Shown: positions 6,570 to 7,491 of the stretch, piece after piece
Numbering within the stretch: position 1 is the first letter of the stretch
How the letters are laid out: each line of letters begins with the position of its first letter
From: Spirochaetes bacterium RIFOXYC1_FULL_54_7
GTDB lineage: Bacteria > Spirochaetota > Spirochaetia > Treponematales > UBA12059
Reading direction: 5' to 3'
Length of the DNA stretch: 7,491 bases
NCBI GenBank assembly: GCA_001830645.1
Contig: MIBM01000069.1
Coordinates: 1-7,491 of the forward strand
Made by a program: the position numbers and the translations under genes
Notes under the pieces: generated by a model
Database searches by the model: none
Told to the model about the DNA's origin: nothing
The model's input: only the letters and a program-made list of their open reading frames with translations

Positions 6570-7402
6570 TCAATGATGCGCAGGGCGGCAATGGCTTTTT
6601 CTGCCGCTCCATCCTTGCCGGGTACTATCTCGGCGGTATATGATCCCTTGTAGCCAACTTCCCGCAGGGTGGCTATTACAGTCCTGAAATCGACGTCACC
6701 GGATAGCAAGTCAACAAAGCCATCCAGGTTGCCGACATTGACCCTGAAATCCTTGAGGTGTACCGCAGCTATCCGCTTTCCCAGGATACGGATCCAGTCA
6801 TCCGGATGGCCATAAAGCATGACGTTTCCTACATCCAGATAAGAACCTACCCACTCGGACTCAAACTGGTCAATGAAGCTGCGCATTTCCAGAGGGCTGA
6901 GCAGGAAACGGTTCCAGACATTTTCTACGCCAAGAGTAACCTTCATTTTCCGGGCCGTTGGCAACAAGGCCACTACAGCATCCTTGGCACGCTGGGCTAC
7001 GACTTCATAGGGTTGAGGCGCATAGCCGGGAACGAAACACGCCGAGACCATTCCCGGCAGGTACAGCAAGGTTCTGGCCCCGAGCCATGAACAGAGTTCC
7101 AGCGAACGTTTATAGCTTTCAATCGCCTTGGCCCTGATGGCCGGATCGGGATCCGTTGGTGATTCACCCCAGGCCAGACCGGAGGCTACCGTTGCCAACT
7201 CGATGCCTGTCGAGTCCGCCGTCTTGCGCAGAGCCATTGCTTCCTCACGAGTGGTCCTGCCGGTCAGTTCTCCTTCGGCCTCGACCGTCAGTTCCAGACA
7301 ATCGTAACCAAGCTGCTTTGCGCGTTTCATCGCATTGATCTGGCCAATGGGAGATCCATCCTTGTTCGACGGGAAGGCCCAGTAGTTGATTCCCTTTTTC
7401 AT
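6560..7402 (-). CDS. Sugar isomerase/epimerase (D-tagatose 3-epimerase/hexulose-6-phosphate isomerase-like TIM barrel)
   Basis: The 280-residue TIM-barrel protein carries the expected metal ligands: Glu160 in GVENVWN, Asp190 in YLDVGN, His215 in VHLKDF and Glu258 in TAEIV. The ENVWN, LDVGN and HLKDF combination is closer to the D-tagatose/D-psicose 3-epimerase and L-ribulose-5-phosphate 3-epimerase (UlaE-like) branch than to xylose isomerase itself. ATG at 7402 has AAGGAG nine bases upstream (7412-7417). A TTG at 7438 would overlap the permease and is rejected. The gene follows the ABC permease by 32 bases, which suggests that it acts on the transported sugar or its oxidised product. A 61-bp AT-rich gap separates it from the oxidoreductase. 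Substrate specificity cannot be fixed from sequence. Confidence 0.86.
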   Translation of the reverse strand: MKKGINYWAFPSNKDGSPIGQINAMKRAKQLGYDCLELTVEAEGELTGRTTREEAMALRKTADSTGIELATVASGLAWGESPTDPDPAIRAKAIESYKRSLELCSWLGARTLLYLPGMVSACFVPGYAPQPYEVVAQRAKDAVVALLPTARKMKVTLGVENVWNRFLLSPLEMRSFIDQFESEWVGSYLDVGNVMLYGHPDDWIRILGKRIAAVHLKDFRVNVGNLDGFVDLLSGDVDFRTVIATLREVGYKGSYTAEIVPGKDGAAEKAIAALRIIENY

Positions 7403-7434
7403 GTTCTCAGACTCCTTGTCAACCTTTGGTAGCT

Positions 7435-7491
7435 TCAACCCTTGACAGCGCCGCCGGTAAGCCCACCGACCAGTCGTTGCTGAATGGTATA
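7435..7491 (-). CDS. Carbohydrate ABC transporter permease (MalG/CUT1 family), C-terminal end only
   Basis: The last 18 codons and the stop are visible at the right edge, reading YTIQQRLVGGLTGGAVKG. The ending Q-x-x-[FL]-[VI]-x-G-L-T-x-G-A-V-K-G is the highly conserved C-terminus of CUT1 inner-membrane permeases (COG0395, MalG type). The rest, including the EAA loop and membrane segments, lies outside the window. It implies that the minus-strand operon begins with a binding-protein-dependent sugar importer further right. Confidence 0.85.
   Translation of the reverse strand, partial: YTIQQRLVGGLTGGAVKG

Noticed and set aside
6541..6573. Internal sigma-70 promoter before the oxidoreductase gene
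   Set aside because: TTGAAA and TTGATC were tried as -35 boxes, but no hexamer at 16-18 bp resembles TATAAT well. TATAAA at 6555-6550 lacks a -35.

Overview
This is a densely packed carbohydrate-catabolism locus of a bacterium. It is coding almost end to end, with no RNA genes, insertion sequences or CRISPR arrays visible. The gene families present (a CUT1-type sugar ABC permease, Gfo/Idh/MocA oxidoreductases, xylose-isomerase-like TIM barrels, a ROK regulator, a URO-D/MtaA-like protein, a PIG-L deacetylase and a NagB-like protein) and the roughly balanced GC content suit a free-living or gut saccharolytic bacterium. A spirochaete (Sphaerochaeta/Spirochaeta type) is my best guess, but Paenibacillus-like Bacillota or Chloroflexota are also possible. 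No marker gene in the window settles this.

Layout. The left edge carries two plus-strand genes: the 3' part of a Gfo/Idh oxidoreductase (3-428), then a TIM-barrel isomerase/epimerase (425-1288), joined by an ATGA overlap. Everything else lies on the minus strand and runs from the right edge towards them. In transcription order it is: the last codons of a sugar ABC permease (7491-7435), a second TIM-barrel isomerase/epimerase (7402-6560), a second Gfo/Idh oxidoreductase (6498-5476), a URO-D/methyltransferase-like protein (5468-4275), and a ROK-family regulator (4278-3043). After a 76-bp gap come a NagB-like isomerase/deaminase (2966-2037) and a PIG-L/LmbE deacetylase (2026-1274). The two gene sets converge and overlap tail to tail by 15 bp at 1274-1288.

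How the genes may work together. The permease end implies an imported sugar or glycoside. The Gfo/Idh and isomerase pairs, one on each strand, can oxidise and rearrange sugar rings. The PIG-L and NagB-like pair looks like a deacetylation-then-deamination branch for an N-acylated amino sugar. That pair has its own promoter, with a perfect TTGACA -35 box and a 17-bp palindrome just downstream of the -10 region. The adjacent ROK protein, which has lost kinase and zinc-site residues, is the obvious candidate repressor.

The points most worth a second look are the promoter/operator architecture at 2985-3039, the altered active site of the NagB-like protein, the zinc-ligand-bearing URO-D-like protein without any visible corrinoid partner, and a pair of near-identical 15-bp direct repeats in the AT-rich gap at 6521-6569.
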